Positions 25,486 through 37,222 are shown, counted from the stretch's first letter. The stretch is 64,000 nucleotides of DNA from Timema cristinae (GCA_039000515.1 JBCFYV010011172.1:78059102-78123101), one strand, 5' to 3'. Notes: generated by a model not told the origin, from the letters alone. Numbers and translations are program-made.

Positions 25486-26628
25486 GCAAGAAACCTAATG
25501 CCCAAGGATGAGATGCAAACTGTATAGGTGGAATGGGAAAGGTTTAAGAAAAGTTTGGTGGGAGTTGCAGAGGAAGTATGTGGGAGGACAAGGGATTAGA
25601 AGCAGCAGGAGATGACATCATGATAGGACAGGGTGAAGGAAGCAATGGGGGAGAAGAATAAAGCATTCAGAAGGAGTTTTAAGAATAGAAATGAAAGAGG
25701 AATAATATAGGAAGAAGAAAAGATCGAAGCAAGTGGTGCAAGAAGCCAGGAAGGATTGTCTACAAAAATTGACAGAAATGCTGGAAAAGGATGTGAAAGG
25801 AAGTAAGAAGATGTTATATAGCAAAATAAGAAACATGAGGAGATATAAAGGCAAGAAGATAGAATAATGGATAAAGAATGAAGACAGTAGAAGAAGAAAA
25901 GGAACTTAGGATGAGATATTTTGTAAAGATGTTCAGCCCAAAAGTGGAAAGGAATGCTAGTGAAACAGAGGTGCACAAATAATTAGCAGAAGAGGAGGAA
26001 ATGAGTCCTATATGAAAATAGATGGAGGGTGGATTAAAAAGGATGAAACTAGGAAAAGTGCCAGGTGTAGAAAGACTGTGGAAATGAAAATACCTGCAGG
26101 AGAAACAGGAATAGAATGTTTATACGGAGTACTGAAAGTGAATTGAAAGAATACGAGGTACTGGAAGAAGGGAGCTGTAGTACCAATTATTAAGAAAGAC
26201 ATGAAAAGGTGTATGAATTATAGGTGAATAACGCTGATGTGACACTGTACAAAAATATATGAGAAGATACTGGAAAAGAGAATAAGAAAATGTAAGGAAG
26301 GTGGAGAAAGGAACAGCACAGATTTGGATTTAGGGAACAGAGGTTTACTATAGACTTTATCTTCGCCATACGACAGCTGATGGGAAGAACTTGGTAATGA
26401 TATTTATGTGTGTGAAGTAATCATACAATAGTGTGGATATAAATAAAGTTTTATAAGCAATGGAGGAGGCTGAAGTTGAAAGAGGAGTTGTAATTAGAGT
26501 GAAGAGCATGTATGAGAAGATAACATGAGTTATGTCAAGACAGAGAAGGGGAGGGCAGAGTGGTTTGAAATAAAAAATACAGAGTGAAGCAGGGGAGTAA
26601 TCTCTAATCACAACGATTTGTAATGGTA

Positions 26629-26861
26629 CCCACCTCGATGGCGTAGCTAGCTAACGCACAAGTTTCGTGTTGAGTTAGACTTCCGAGGACGGGGAGATTC
26701 GAATCTAACTCGAGTGAACTGGGGGTGGTTTTCCCACTCTACCTCCACACAAATGCGGGTTCGCTTCCTCTATATTCAACCTTCTCAATTCCTAACCCAT
26801 CAGAGTAAATAGTATTTAAGCGTAACCCGAACGGGTAGTAAGACGCAGTGCTAAATATTAA
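26629..26861 (+). repeat. tRNA-derived SINE, best copy, nested in LINE
   Basis: A-box-like TGGCGTAGCTAGC (26639-26651) and B-box-like GATTCGAATC (26696-26705) are spaced as in a pol III promoter. A conserved core follows (GAGTGAACTGGGGGTGG, CCCACTCTACCTCCACAC, GCTTCCTCTATATTCAACC), then the tail ACCCGAACGGGTAGTAAGACG (26824-26844 region). The flanks ATTTGTAATGGTA and ATTTGTATTGGTAATGG look like a slightly diverged target duplication. LINE coding sequence lies on both sides. Confidence 0.85.
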
Positions 26862-27655
26862 TATTTGTATTGGTAATGGAAACCGTTATGAATAAAGTGG
26901 CAAGGAAACTTGGAGGGAAAAGAATGAAAGGCATGAGGTTTTCTGATTACTTAATGGTGTGGAGGGAGAAGGAAGAGGAAGTGTAGTAACAGTTATGGAA
27001 TGAGGATGTGAAAGTGTGAAATGAAACTTTGCATAGCAAAGTGTGAAGTGATGGTAACTACAAGGAAGAGGATAAGGCCTAGTATAGCTATAAAGTTGGA
27101 TGGAGTAGAGCTGTGAAAAGTACAGAACATAAAATATCTTGGAAGCATTGAGGTGAAAGGTGGAGATAGAGAGGATTGAATGAGACGGCATTGAAGGAAG
27201 TTATAAACATGTGTAAGATACCTGCTATAGAGAAGAGAAGTACCCTTGAAGTGTAAGGAAATGATGTAAGTACTCATAGTCACAAATGCAGCAGAAATAT
27301 GGACAATGACTGTAAGAAAGACTATGAAAATGAAGGCCATGTAAATGAAGTTGATGAGTTGTCACGAGAATAAGCAGGATAAGGAATGAAATTATCCGAG
27401 AAAGCGTGGTAGTACAGGGAATATATGAGATAGTATGGGCATGAGGATGAAAAATGAAAGGATGTTAAAGAGAATGCTGGCGATAAAGTATGTAGGATAA
27501 AAACCGCAAGGGAGGCCAAGAAAGAGGTGGGAATAGCAGATAACAGAATGTGTGCAAGGGAAAGAAGAATGGAAGCAATCAAAGGAGGAGGGAAGATGGA
27601 GGAATTTTACCAAACTGAATCAGTTATAGACTGGAATCAGTTGATACATTATTTT

Positions 27656-29227
27656 TGAGAACTGAAGTAATATCAGGGAGAACTACTTTTCTTCTTGGTA
27701 TAATTGGTCCTCAATATCATGACAAGGGGCTTTCGGTCCACATTATATGTTTTAACTACGTGTAGATTTGTTGATGTTTAGAGCAACACAGATAGGGGTT
27801 ACAAGGAGCTGAGACAACACCTGTTGTAAACTCTTTAAGTCACTTGCATGCTACCAGTATTTAGCATAGAAAATAATAATGCAATATTTCTGTCTCTTTA
27901 ACATGGTTTCATGTTGACAATTTTTTACAAACACTGTAAATGGAAAATGGCAATGTGTCTACTTCATTTTTACACTCTTAAAGCTGGTCTGGAAGTTAAA
28001 GCGTACTTTTTAACACTTCAATGCTGTAGTCGGGGGGGAGAGGAGGTAAAGTATGATTCTGGTAGTAAATACACTTTTAAAAAATAAAATAACATTCTAT
28101 TGTGGTTAACAGTGATAACATTTTACTATTTTATTAGTATTATTTTACAAGTATTGATAAATAATATATCAAAAGTGATAAGTGCACATCACATGACTTG
28201 ACATATTACTATGTAAATGTGGATAAAATAGTAATTTCTATCACTCATATAAGGTCCTTCCTATGAAAATTGGATTACATCTATAACAACTTATTGTTGG
28301 TCTAATTGGAAAAACAATACAAGCTGTTATCTAACAGTACATTGCCTAAGCTTGAATAAAACACCCACCATATTTCTTTAAAACCACCTTATTAAAAATA
28401 ATGTGGAAAGCTCATTTTTAAGAACATTTTCTTACATTGGACATAGTTTACCAGTACTACACTTAACAGTAACACTTAATTTAAAGATAAGAGGATGAGG
28501 CTAAATTTGAACTACATGCATCAACATTGACAGTAATTGTGTATGGAAAACCACCCAGTGCACATGGGTGAGATTTAACTCTCAGTCAGATTCTCCCTCA
28601 CTTTGCATACAACTTCCCTCATTACTTTAATTATCTTTTATCGCCTTTTTTTACTAGTACTCGTTCAAGTTATAGCTTATGGGTTAGGTATGAGGAAGGC
28701 TGACTCTTAAAGAAGTGTACCCACATTTGTCGGGAGGAAAAGTGGATAACCATTTAGGAAAATCAAGTCTCTTGCTAGAGTGACTCCTTAGAATATGCGG
28801 CCACTAAAGTCGGTCTACTTTAATTTTGATTTTAAGCTTATTCTGGGGCTGTAGTATAGCAGAAAAAAATTCAAGGTTTCATCACTGTTTTGGAATACAT
28901 AAGAACAATACTTAATCTAAATCAGGTTAAATGAGGTAGAGGTGCAAAATATGTACAGGGACCCAATATTTCCTCAGAACATAAAACTTAATCTACAAAA
29001 TTTCCCCTAAAACCAAAGTGCACAAACTAAAACAGTGTTGAATATTTTATAAAGGCTGGCAGGATTAAGGATTATTACTTAATAGTTATTTGCTGCTCTA
29101 AAATTTGCCTGAAACGCAAGTACTCGTTAAATATTTGCTGCTGGAATATACTGTAGGCACATATTTTTTACAATTAGAGGTTCTGTTATCCTTTGTTCTA
29201 GTATCTCCAAAACAACTTACATTTTAC
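27656..29227. other. gene-free sequence
   Basis: AT-rich, nothing recognised. Confidence 0.5.
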
Positions 29228-29260
<33 letters not shown>

Positions 29261-29420
29261 GCACCGCGTCTTACTACCCATTGGGTTATACGCACTTATG
29301 CTAATGTGTAATGGAAGGATGATTGTGAGATGAAATGAAGGACCTACAGTTTAACGTGAAATCTGAACCACGGGAGGCCTGGCATTCCCCACATTCACAA
29401 GCTGTCTTGTACATTTTACT
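29228..29420 (-). repeat. SINE with hairpin tail and (TAA)n, inverted
   Basis: The (TTA)n run at 29229-29261 is the 3' tail on the minus strand. It is followed inward by the GTAGTAAGACGCGGTGCTAA tail, the ACCC-AATG-GGT type hairpin and the same core as 4340-4519. Sequence to about 29630 may belong to a longer 5' part, since a minus-strand frame is open there, but no protein was recognised. Confidence 0.75.
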
Positions 29421-29661
29421 TACTGATAATGTCGTCTGCCACTGTTTTTCACAAGATGAAACTACCCTATCAGAACCAGAATTTGCTAAAAAGTTGTGGC
29501 TTCTCCCAACCCCGAATTTTCCGGCTGCTTTTATTTCTCCCAGAACTCGTTCTCTCATTCGGACATCATCTGCAACCCTTAGAGGAGGTATGTCATATAA
29601 CTGTTGTAGGCAAATACATTATTACTTGTGATACAATTGTAAGTATTAATTGTGTTACCTG

Positions 29662-29906
29662 TTTTGGTGGCAGCATGGGTTAAGGCATCACACTCTCAAT
29701 AGACTAAACTGCTGAAGACAAGAAGATCGGGGTTTTAATCCCATTTGGGTGTAATGAGGGTGATTTTTCCTAAATGGTTTTCCATTCTTACTCTCCATTG
29801 AAATGTGGGTGTACTTTCTATAAATTCAACCTGCCTCATCCTTAATTCATTAGTGTAATAGTACATATGCATATAACCTGAATAGATAGACACAGTGCTA
29901 AAAAAT
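29662..29906 (+). repeat. tRNA-derived SINE, diverged copy
   Basis: The A-box-like GGTGGCAGCATGGGTTAAGG (29667-29686) and the B-box GGGGTTTTAATCCC (29729-29742) are followed by GGTGATTTTTCC, TTCCATTCTTACTCTCC, TATAAATTCAACCTGCCTC and a decayed tail ATAACCTGAATAGATAGACA. It has the same layout as 26629-26861. Confidence 0.75.
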
Positions 29907-30079
29907 ATATGTCCAATGGTGCACTAAAGAACTTTGAATTTTCTACTCTCCCTGGACGATTTTAGATTTTTTTTCATAGGGGTGTCATAATTATAAATAA
30001 CATAATTGCTTACAATGTTAAATTTCTGTTTAAAGTCATTTAATAGTTTTTAATTCATATTTAATTTTATGTATGTTTT

Positions 30080-30540
30080 AAACCGTGGTCATCCTCCCCA
30101 ATTTTTTAAAATAAAATAGTTTGTATATACAATTTAGAGTGGCCCTCCACAATTTTTTGAAATTTGGATGTTCCTCAAAGCTATTTATAGTGATCCTCAC
30201 CTTAATTTCTTTATGATAGTTGGATACCTCTAGAAGATAATCTTTGAAGTGGTCTTCCCCCGACAAAATTTTTAAAATTGAATTTTTCAGAAACTAGGCT
30301 ATTTGGAGTGGTGCTTGTCTGAAAATTCTTCAAAATGACATAAATCTAGAAGATATTTGGAGGTGTCCTCCTCTAGACATTTTTGAAATTTGTATGACCT
30401 TGAAAGCTATTTAGAACTTGCCTCCCCTGACTCTTTGTGCAAGTTAGATGCCTCTAGTATAGTAGTTATTTGAATAAGTCTTCTCTGGCAAATTTTTTAC
30501 AATAGAATGCATCTAGAAGTCATTTAAAGTTTAATTTAAG
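30080..30540 (+). repeat. degenerate ~57-bp tandem repeat, about 8 units
   Basis: Successive units follow the pattern GTGGTCCTCCCC.GACAA..TTTTT, then AAATT.GGATG.CTCTAGAAG, then CTATTTGGAGT. Unit starts are near 30084, 30141, 30192, 30251, 30310, 30365, 30420 and 30478. Individual units are strongly diverged (roughly 60-75% by eye) and vary by a few bases. No coding potential; minus-strand open frames through it are incidental. Confidence 0.7.
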
Positions 30541-31587
30541 GCCATCTTTCGGCTTCATATTTGGTAATATCAGAGGATTTGAAATATATCTGGAGGGGGG
30601 GGGGAGGTGATTTCTTCCAGGAAGGGGCAAATTATTTCCAGGGTGTCAGAGTCCCCCACAGTTCTGTCGCTCCTGATGTCCACATGTAATCTATATTCGG
30701 TATTAGCTGATAAACTGCTCTTAAGCATTATTAGTTTTCTTTGATGTGTGGTAGCCTACCATCTCTATCAGAACGATGTTTGTTACGCACTATGCACAAC
30801 AAATATTTGTACATGAAAACGAATCTATTTTTTCCACACTTGTGTTTCATATCAAATGTTGGTTAATCATGGAAGAATAATGCACGTGTGGACCTGGCTT
30901 AAGGTGTGTCTGCGCGTAAACAGATAAAAAAAGTGTATAATTTATCTAATATATTTTCTTTCTAAAATTTAACTTTCATTTTGTTTTTTTGTATTAATTT
31001 TCTAACTTTCACAGGGTGGCCAACTGACCCTTTTACCCCCTCCCTCGCTTAATCCGCACCTGTTTTTAGGGTATCTGCATTTATTTAAATTAATAGTTTT
31101 AGGGATGAGAAAGTTAGAATCTAGAGAAATTGTGCCTATATTTTGTGGAGGGATTTTGGAAAACTATTTGTAAAAACCAGACAAGTTTGATGTTTAATCT
31201 GTCTCCCCATTAATGTGAGTAATATAATATCATTAAATCATTTGATAACTAACAAATTCACAAGTCATGAACTTAAATTCATATTTTCCTGTGCTGGCTA
31301 TCTGAAACTTAAGCCATTTAACTAAAGGAAAACACTGTGGGAGGTGAATTTTAAATAGAATGCTTAGTAATTTATCATGAGAGATGGGGAAAACATGCCA
31401 CCAGCATCAAAAAGCACATTACTGTTAGAGTTTGGATCCAAATCTTGCACATTTAATGATATAATGATAAGATTGGTTATATATTGTCAAATGTGGGACT
31501 GTGGGTAGTAAAAACAGAGGAAGCTGGTTTTGAATTCAATAAAACATTTAAATACAATACAGAAAATTATGAGAGTATATAGTGATT
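30541..31587. other. gene-free sequence, includes TRAPPC1 3' flank
   Basis: The part nearest 31587 is the downstream (3' UTR) side of the minus-strand TRAPPC1 exon. TTTATT (AATAAA on the minus strand) occurs near 31080, but no polyadenylation site can be fixed. A G-run lies at about 30593-30604. Confidence 0.4.
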
Positions 31588-31926
31588 TTAATTTGCTTTA
31601 GATACAAATATAGGAGATTGTTTAACAAAAGCATCCAGTTTGCTTTTAAAAAGTTCACTTTTTATAGGTTTGTTGTTTTGCCACACAGGATTTTTCACCG
31701 CATATTCCACGTAGATCTGACTGTAAATCTGCTGAAGGAACTCCCTTACATTTTGAGCGCCCACGTCAGTTGTCATGACAAACTTAATGCTGGAAGGTGT
31801 CTCAAAAAAATGCAATGAATACTTGCTAGTTTTGTAGCACAAGAAACCATCTTTTGTATCTAAGGGTGAGATTTTGTTGACAAAAGATTTAATCGAGAAC
31901 AGCATTCCATACATCAATTTAGCCTC
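31588..31926 (-). CDS. TRAPPC1: TRAPPC1 (Bet5 homologue), terminal coding exon
   Basis: TRAPPC1 is a small longin-like core subunit of the TRAPP complexes, which tether ER-to-Golgi vesicles and activate Rab1/Ypt1. On the minus strand a T-rich tract ending TTATTTCAG (31935-31927) is followed in frame by EAKLMYGMLFSIKSFV, then KISPLDTKDGFLCYKTSKY, LHFFETPSSIKFVM, VREFLQQIYSQIYVEYAVKNP and a SELFKSKLDAFV C-terminus, with TAA at 31590-31588. This follows the known vertebrate protein almost residue for residue from about position 34 to its end (112 residues here; the human protein has 145). The N-terminal exon, expected to encode about 33 residues, was not found at higher coordinates. The exon is intact. 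The plus-strand frame at 31582-31818 is its shadow. Confidence 0.95.
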   Translation of the reverse strand, partial: EAKLMYGMLFSIKSFVNKISPLDTKDGFLCYKTSKYSLHFFETPSSIKFVMTTDVGAQNVREFLQQIYSQIYVEYAVKNPVWQNNKPIKSELFKSKLDAFVKQSPIFVSKAN

Positions 31927-32290
31927 CTGAAATAAACAAATTAAAGTATACTATTAAAATTGCATGAATTATGTAAGAACTGGTAGTAAGACAGTGCATA
32001 CAAACATCTTAATTTCTCTGTTTGTAATTTAGTTCAACTCCCCTATTATACATCCATTTTCTTTCGGGGACAATGCTCAAATTCAATATTGTGAGAGTAT
32101 AGGAAAAAAACAATTAGATTTTGATCAATAGTGTACTAAAATAACATACCTCTGACACTCCTCTCACAGCATGTAAAAGTTCTAGTTACAGTGATCAGAC
32201 ATTGAAGTAATAAAGTGTTAGTATCTTAGCATATTAATGCAATTCAAATATTGTAAAGAAATTTGAACTACAACATTTTCATTTTATGTT
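31927..32290. other. TRAPPC1 intron (minus strand), upstream part
   Basis: Immediately upstream of the minus-strand acceptor. AT-rich, no exon recognised. The intron probably continues to the right for an unknown distance and would contain the hairpin element below. Confidence 0.5.
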
Positions 32291-32294
32291 TTAA

Positions 32295-32675
32295 GGCGGG
32301 GTGCTAGTGAGCGCGAGTTTAATGCATTTTTGCAGTTTTTATAGCACAAACATTTGTTGGCCAAAATAAATCAAATATTTCTTCTATAGAATCATAGAGT
32401 TTTGTTTTCTGCACATGCTAATCTCAACAGTTGTTGAATATCTGTCATGAGCATGGCGGCATTTGGTGACAAACTTTTTAAATAAAGAGAAAAGTTTGTC
32501 ACCAAATGCTGCCATGCTCATGACAGATATTCAACAACTGTTGAGATTAGCATGTGCAGAAAACAAAACTCTATGTTTCTATAGAAGAAATATTTGATTT
32601 ATTTTGGCCAAAAAATGTTTGTGCTATAAAAACTGCAAAATAGTGCCCTAAGCTCATGCTCACTAGCACCCCACC
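32295..32675. mobile_element. 381-bp foldback MITE between TTAA sites
   Basis: The whole element is a near-perfect palindrome. The left end GGCGGGGTGCTAGTGAGC matches the right end, reverse-complemented, GGTGGGGTGCTAGTGAGC. The arms of about 185 bp meet at a loop near 32479-32490. TTAA lies directly outside each end (32291-32294 and 32676-32679), as expected for a piggyBac-type target site. No coding sequence. High arm identity implies recent insertion or conversion. Confidence 0.85.
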
Positions 32676-32679
32676 TTAA

Positions 32680-33722
32680 GTAATATGGTGAGTAGAGAAA
32701 ATCCTTATGATGACCAAAAAAGGAGCTTATTGGTCAAATCAACTGCAATAAATATATAGGCCTATATATGTATTAATCAAATTTAGCTCAGTACATTGTG
32801 TGTGGCCGGGGAAGGAGGCAATTTACTCACTCATTTTAAGGGCTTTTGATAATAGTGGTAATATTATAATGCCTTATTTTCAGTTGTATGCCTAGTTATA
32901 AAATACCTATTCCTTTTCATTCTTAAATGTCCTCTTTTACAACTCTTAATATACAGACAAATTATACAAAATGTCACCCTATTAATGTCAAACACTACTT
33001 GACTCATTTGTCTTAAGTTAGTTGATAATACCTGTGACCTAGTGCCCTTCAACTCTATGGGCCCTTGTATAATGGTGTTTCTTGATGCACAACAAGTATA
33101 TCCTGGGTGTTTGTTTTTACAAACGCAACATATGTCATGATGTGTCATGAAAAGCGTTGGAAAAAATTAAAAACAGAGACCAGGGTTGCCAGTTTCTTTT
33201 TCCTACCCCTTATGATGGATCCGTGCATCATCTTCCTCATATTTTTGCCATTTAAGGAACAAATAAAGGGGTAAACAATAAATACCCAATAAGAACCACA
33301 CTATCCTTACAGAAGTACACTGTTACTGGTACAGAGATACACTGAGGTTCCAACACAAGTGGTGTAGAAGTCGGTTACCCAGCGGGCTCGCCAACATGAT
33401 GACACAAAAGTTGACACCCATATAAAATACCCTATTGAATATAATGTATCTTGGATCATAATGAGTAATTTTTTACATGACAATCTCTAGGTTACGACGA
33501 CAACACACTTTTCAGATTGCAGCATCATTTGACATAAATGATTCGTGACAAGAGTATAAAAGCACTCATTGTCTCCTGTGTGGTTATCACTGATGTCAGA
33601 ATCTTTCAATAAACATTAATTTTCATAACACAAAATAATTTACTTTACAAAGCTGATTTTGCTTTTACGATTTTTTCTTTTTGCATAAGCTTATTTACAA
33701 CTAGATGGTAAACTATGTAATT
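32680..33722. other. gene-free or intronic sequence
   Basis: A minus-strand open frame at 32864-33148 contains a CCVCKNKHPGYTCC cysteine cluster and a GGTCACAG|GTATTA donor-like site near 33030, but no acceptor or known domain supports an exon. Otherwise nothing recognised. Confidence 0.35.
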
Positions 33723-33821
33723 TTAAAATTGGTATGGTCCTAAATCAGTTAAACTAGTGTCCACCTCTTGAGAAGTTCCTTCAATCACTAAAGATGTTTC
33801 AACTTGTGCAAATTTTATCAC
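33723..33821 (-). CDS. possible small terminal exon, unknown protein
   Basis: On the minus strand TATTATTTCAG (ending at 33822) precedes an open stretch of 32 codons. It begins VIKFAQVETSLVIEGTSQ, ends SLTDLGPYQF and is followed by TAA (33725-33723). Composition is more protein-like than the surrounding AT-rich DNA. I do not recognise the protein, and no upstream exon was found. It is on the same strand as TRAPPC1, so it would be either a separate gene upstream of it or chance. Confidence 0.25.
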   Translation of the reverse strand: MIKFAQVETSLVIEGTSQEVDTSLTDLGPYQF

Positions 33822-34690
33822 CTGAAATAATATCTTCAATATGGTCTTAAGGCTCTTATAAAACCACTTGATTTTTTTTTCTACATTGAGGACATAGTTT
33901 TTGACCTGGACAGACATTAATTTGCTTTATTTGTAATTGCTTCGCAAGTTCAAGGCTAACCTTAGGTAAATATCTTTTTATTGGCCTTTAATCGTGATAT
34001 TTAAATGGGTTGCAGCAAGAAAACGGCTGTAATTGATATTTAGGAAAGTAATAACAGTGATGGTGAAAATAAAGTAGGCCCCCTTAATTTTAGGTTTCAT
34101 TTTGATATATTTTGCCCGCAAAGATATTTTTTATTTGTCTACACTAGATAATTACACTAAATTCAAAATCCCTGTCTTTACATAGCTTGTTTTATAGCAC
34201 ACTGAACTATTAAATAGTCTAACAATGAACTGTTCAAATTATTGTTACATGGTAAAGGTAATATTATAAAAAAACAAATAAACTTCAAACTGGTATCACA
34301 GTGAGCTAGACTCAAGAGAATGCATGTCTTTACTAGAAGACCAGAGACATGACTGGAGTCAGTAAGGTTTTTGGTGCAACAGGTTGACTGATGAATCATG
34401 TTCTGCTTTGTTTATGCATTCAAGAATGAATTCATCCTCTAAGGACTCACTAAACCTCCCTCAGTAAAAAGAACAAAGATAAACATGTTGAGTCGTAGGG
34501 AATTTTTTAATCTATTAGGGTTTTAAAGTTTTGGCTAAATTTTAATTATGTCAACGATTTATCTATTTTCAGCACAGAAAGCAAAAGAAAGCCAAAAACA
34601 ATTTTTTTGGTACTTAAATATGAGTAGGGCCTATTTAAGAATGTAAATAAAACAAGAATTGGTGGTGGTTCACCTCTGCTTTCTTTAATA
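33822..34690. other. gene-free sequence
   Basis: AT-rich, nothing recognised. Confidence 0.45.
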
Positions 34691-34742
34691 TCAGTGTGCG
34701 TATAACCCGAATGGGTAGTAAGACGCCGTGCTAATAATAATT
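34691..34742 (+). repeat. SINE 3' tail fragment
   Basis: Only the conserved tail is present: GTATAACCCGAATGGGTAGT, AAGACGCCGTGC and a short TAA run. Confidence 0.7.
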
Positions 34743-35502
34743 TAATATCAGTAATTTATGTTAGTTATAATTTTAATGAAAATTTCCCACGAATTAAGTG
34801 TATTTTTAAAATCATATTTTGTACAAATCCACAACACAATATATTATTCAAAACACTATCTTTAAAGAGAAGATTAAAAAAATACATTGAACAGATATCT
34901 ATCTTTCTAGTTCTATAGATACAAAAAAAATTATGTTTAGCTGTCAACTTTGCACACTGTTGCCGTGGAAGCTTCTCAGGTTATGTTTGGTCCTTCATAA
35001 CTTTAAAACTATTGATTAGCTTGTATTATATTAACTTAAAGTATTAAAAAATTGGGGCCTATAAATATTGATGTCATCCAATTTTATGTACTCTTGTGTG
35101 TGTAATAAAGTGAATAAAATATCTAAGGATTGTGTCGTAACAACGAAAATGAGCCTAAAACGAGAGGGCTAAATCATAGGCCCTACTAATGCCGGTAATT
35201 ACTCAGCTCACTTAATCTAACCTTGCCGTTCCATTCGCTAATAAATTTGAATCTTGGTTTTATTCACAAAATAAACTATTAGACTTTTGTAGTGTAAGAT
35301 GGCATCAAAGTGTTAAGTCTGGAATATTTGTGTTTGTACCTAAACGAGTTGTCTAAATTTTGTGAAAAATAAAATAATTTAAAATAAATATAAATTTGAT
35401 TAGTATGATTCGATAAAGGTCTTTCATTACTAGTATAATGATGGCGTTAGATTTTAAATGGCCTGCTTTCTTAAGTAAAATAGTGTATTCTAAGATTTGG
35501 CT
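34743..35502. other. gene-free sequence
   Basis: AT-rich, nothing recognised. Confidence 0.45.
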
Positions 35503-36072
35503 ATATCCGAATAGTCAAGTACACTTGACTTGATGCAGACTTGATGAGTTTCCACCCACTTGAGATCAAAGACTGCAACAAATTATTTGGATGGCAAAAT
35601 ATCCTTTTCATGCCCTTGAGTCCGCAGTGCTGCTTCCTACCAATGATATTAGAAACTATTTTAAACACCATTTATCAGCCCAAATCAGTATAGGCCATTT
35701 ACAGATTTGTAGTGATTTATTTTCACTGCACATGACAAATTATCCTGATCCAAAACAACAAAATACAATAAAACTCTACAACACTACAAAACAACCGGCA
35801 TATTTAATGTACGTTATCAAAGATCACATTACTCTACGAGCTCTATCTCTAGCAGACGAAAGATTAAATAATTGCTGATCAAACACCGCATCGATGGGGT
35901 GTCAAGGGTAACTTGCAGTCGCCCTTGGACTCAAAGAGTGTGTGAGGGGTGCATTACCACACTTTGTGACTATTCCGTTGGATCTGCACTTTATCACATG
36001 ATTGTTAATGAAACTATCAAGTGAACGTCAAGGGTCGACGGCGCGTGAAGTAAACTATTCGGGTAGAGCCAT
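35503..36072 (+). mobile_element. ~565-bp TIR element, copy 1
   Basis: Starts GGCTATATCCGAATAGTC and ends with the inverted ACTATTCGGGTAGAGCC. The entire length matches 37878-38443 in reverse orientation, including AGTACACTTGACTTGATG, CCGCAGTGCTGCTTCCTACC, CGTTATCAAAGATCACATTA, GTCAAGGGTAACTTGC and CGACGGCGCGTGAAGTA. No transposase is inside, so this is a non-autonomous DNA element. The superfamily was not assigned. Confidence 0.8.
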
Positions 36073-37222
36073 GGTGATTAGACAACATTCAGTCGGTATT
36101 CACCAAACAAATTAATGCTTATGCATTTAGAACGGGACATTCTACATTTAATGCCATAATATATTTTCACTAATAATGTATTCTGGGTTTCCTCCGACTT
36201 CCTCAATAAAACTTTTGATTAAAATTAAATAAAAACAATAATTTAGAATTGAAAATGTGACATAGCTTTATTTTAGTTTAATGTAGTTGCGGCAGCCCAA
36301 ATCAAAGCGGCCGGTATATGTCCCAATGACACAGTCAATCCTTGGAGCGACGGTGTTTTCTCCAACTCAGTGTTTTAAAATGTCAAAAAAATGTAGTAAA
36401 TGTCAAATAGGTACTGAAGACACAAACCTCTTCTCGTGTAATCCCAGATTGTTTCAAACGATTCCATTCATAATAGTATAGTAATGTTCCATATCGATCA
36501 AAAATATATATGTTGTGAACAGTCATATTTACTACTTAACTAACTGAATATGCTCTATAATAGATTAATCTAATAACATGAAAAACTACATAATTTTATC
36601 TTCTGTGTAAATTGGTAAATATATTGTATTTGTAGCATAGATAAGAGAGTCGTATAGAAACGCCACTTCAATGTTAGCAAGTAGAACCACGAAACTAGCG
36701 CTCGTAGTTTTTGCGCTTGGAACTAAAACTTGAAGCGGGAAATTTGAATGTGCTTCAGAGAGAAGGTATTAAAGATATTTATTTTTAAGCCCCCCATTTC
36801 AGAAAAATGGAGATTGTAACGTCCGATCATTTTTATTAGATATTATGATATATCACACTTATCACTGAGGAGGGTTTCAGGATATTTTATATATTTTTTA
36901 ACTTTCATTTTATGAGGGGGGGATTTTGATTACATTTTTTTATTGCGATATTACGTTTGGGTGAAGATTTGTAGCACGGATTACGTCACAGTTCTGTTAT
37001 AGGAGCTACTTCAACCTTATTTTAGTTATTTTTATAACCACGGCAATCACTAGTGTAGGCAAATATTGAGTTATATTTAAACGATCGATACAAACTTTAC
37101 AAACAGTGAACATTCATGGCGTTTTCTACTTTATGATTGTAAATAATGTTTTAATAGTGATAGTATTTTGTTAATAATAAAATGTTTTAAGTATTAATTT
37201 TATCATAATGTCCTATAGATAA
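36073..37222. other. sequence between the two TIR elements, 5' part
   Basis: A short open frame at 36287-36481 has no recognised domain. The rest is AT-rich. It may be the decayed promoter side of the THAP relic that follows. Confidence 0.35.

Larger units (their letters stand above)
24815..27655 (+). mobile_element. decayed LINE (endonuclease + reverse transcriptase)
   Basis: Plus-strand translation in shifting frames gives an APE-type endonuclease C-terminus: LCARNKMKVANGWYKK, then KITRCSWSGEQ.SVI.YFLLGEEM, then KVIPSVSLDNDQRRLV (24955-25170). RT-region pieces follow: a FSPKVE..ASETEVHK..AEEEEM linker, LKRMKLGKVPGV, a degraded FADDL box (FSDYLMVW), a RKRIRP/IAIKLDGVEL region, and a C-terminal GRPRKRWE..ITECVQ segment ending near a GTTGATACA tail. 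Stops and frameshifts occur throughout, so it is inactive. Its minus-strand open frames are antisense shadows. It is interrupted by a SINE (26629-26861) and a putative MITE (25260-25485). The clade was not assigned. Confidence 0.8.

Noticed and set aside
25596..27613. Several minus-strand open frames of 64-126 codons rich in Ser, Phe and Leu
   Set aside because: They are antisense to the purine-rich plus-strand LINE; no splice signals or domains of their own.
32864..33148. Minus-strand 94-codon frame with a CCVCKNKHPGYTCC cysteine cluster
   Set aside because: No acceptor, no recognised zinc-finger spacing, and the rest of the frame looks non-coding.
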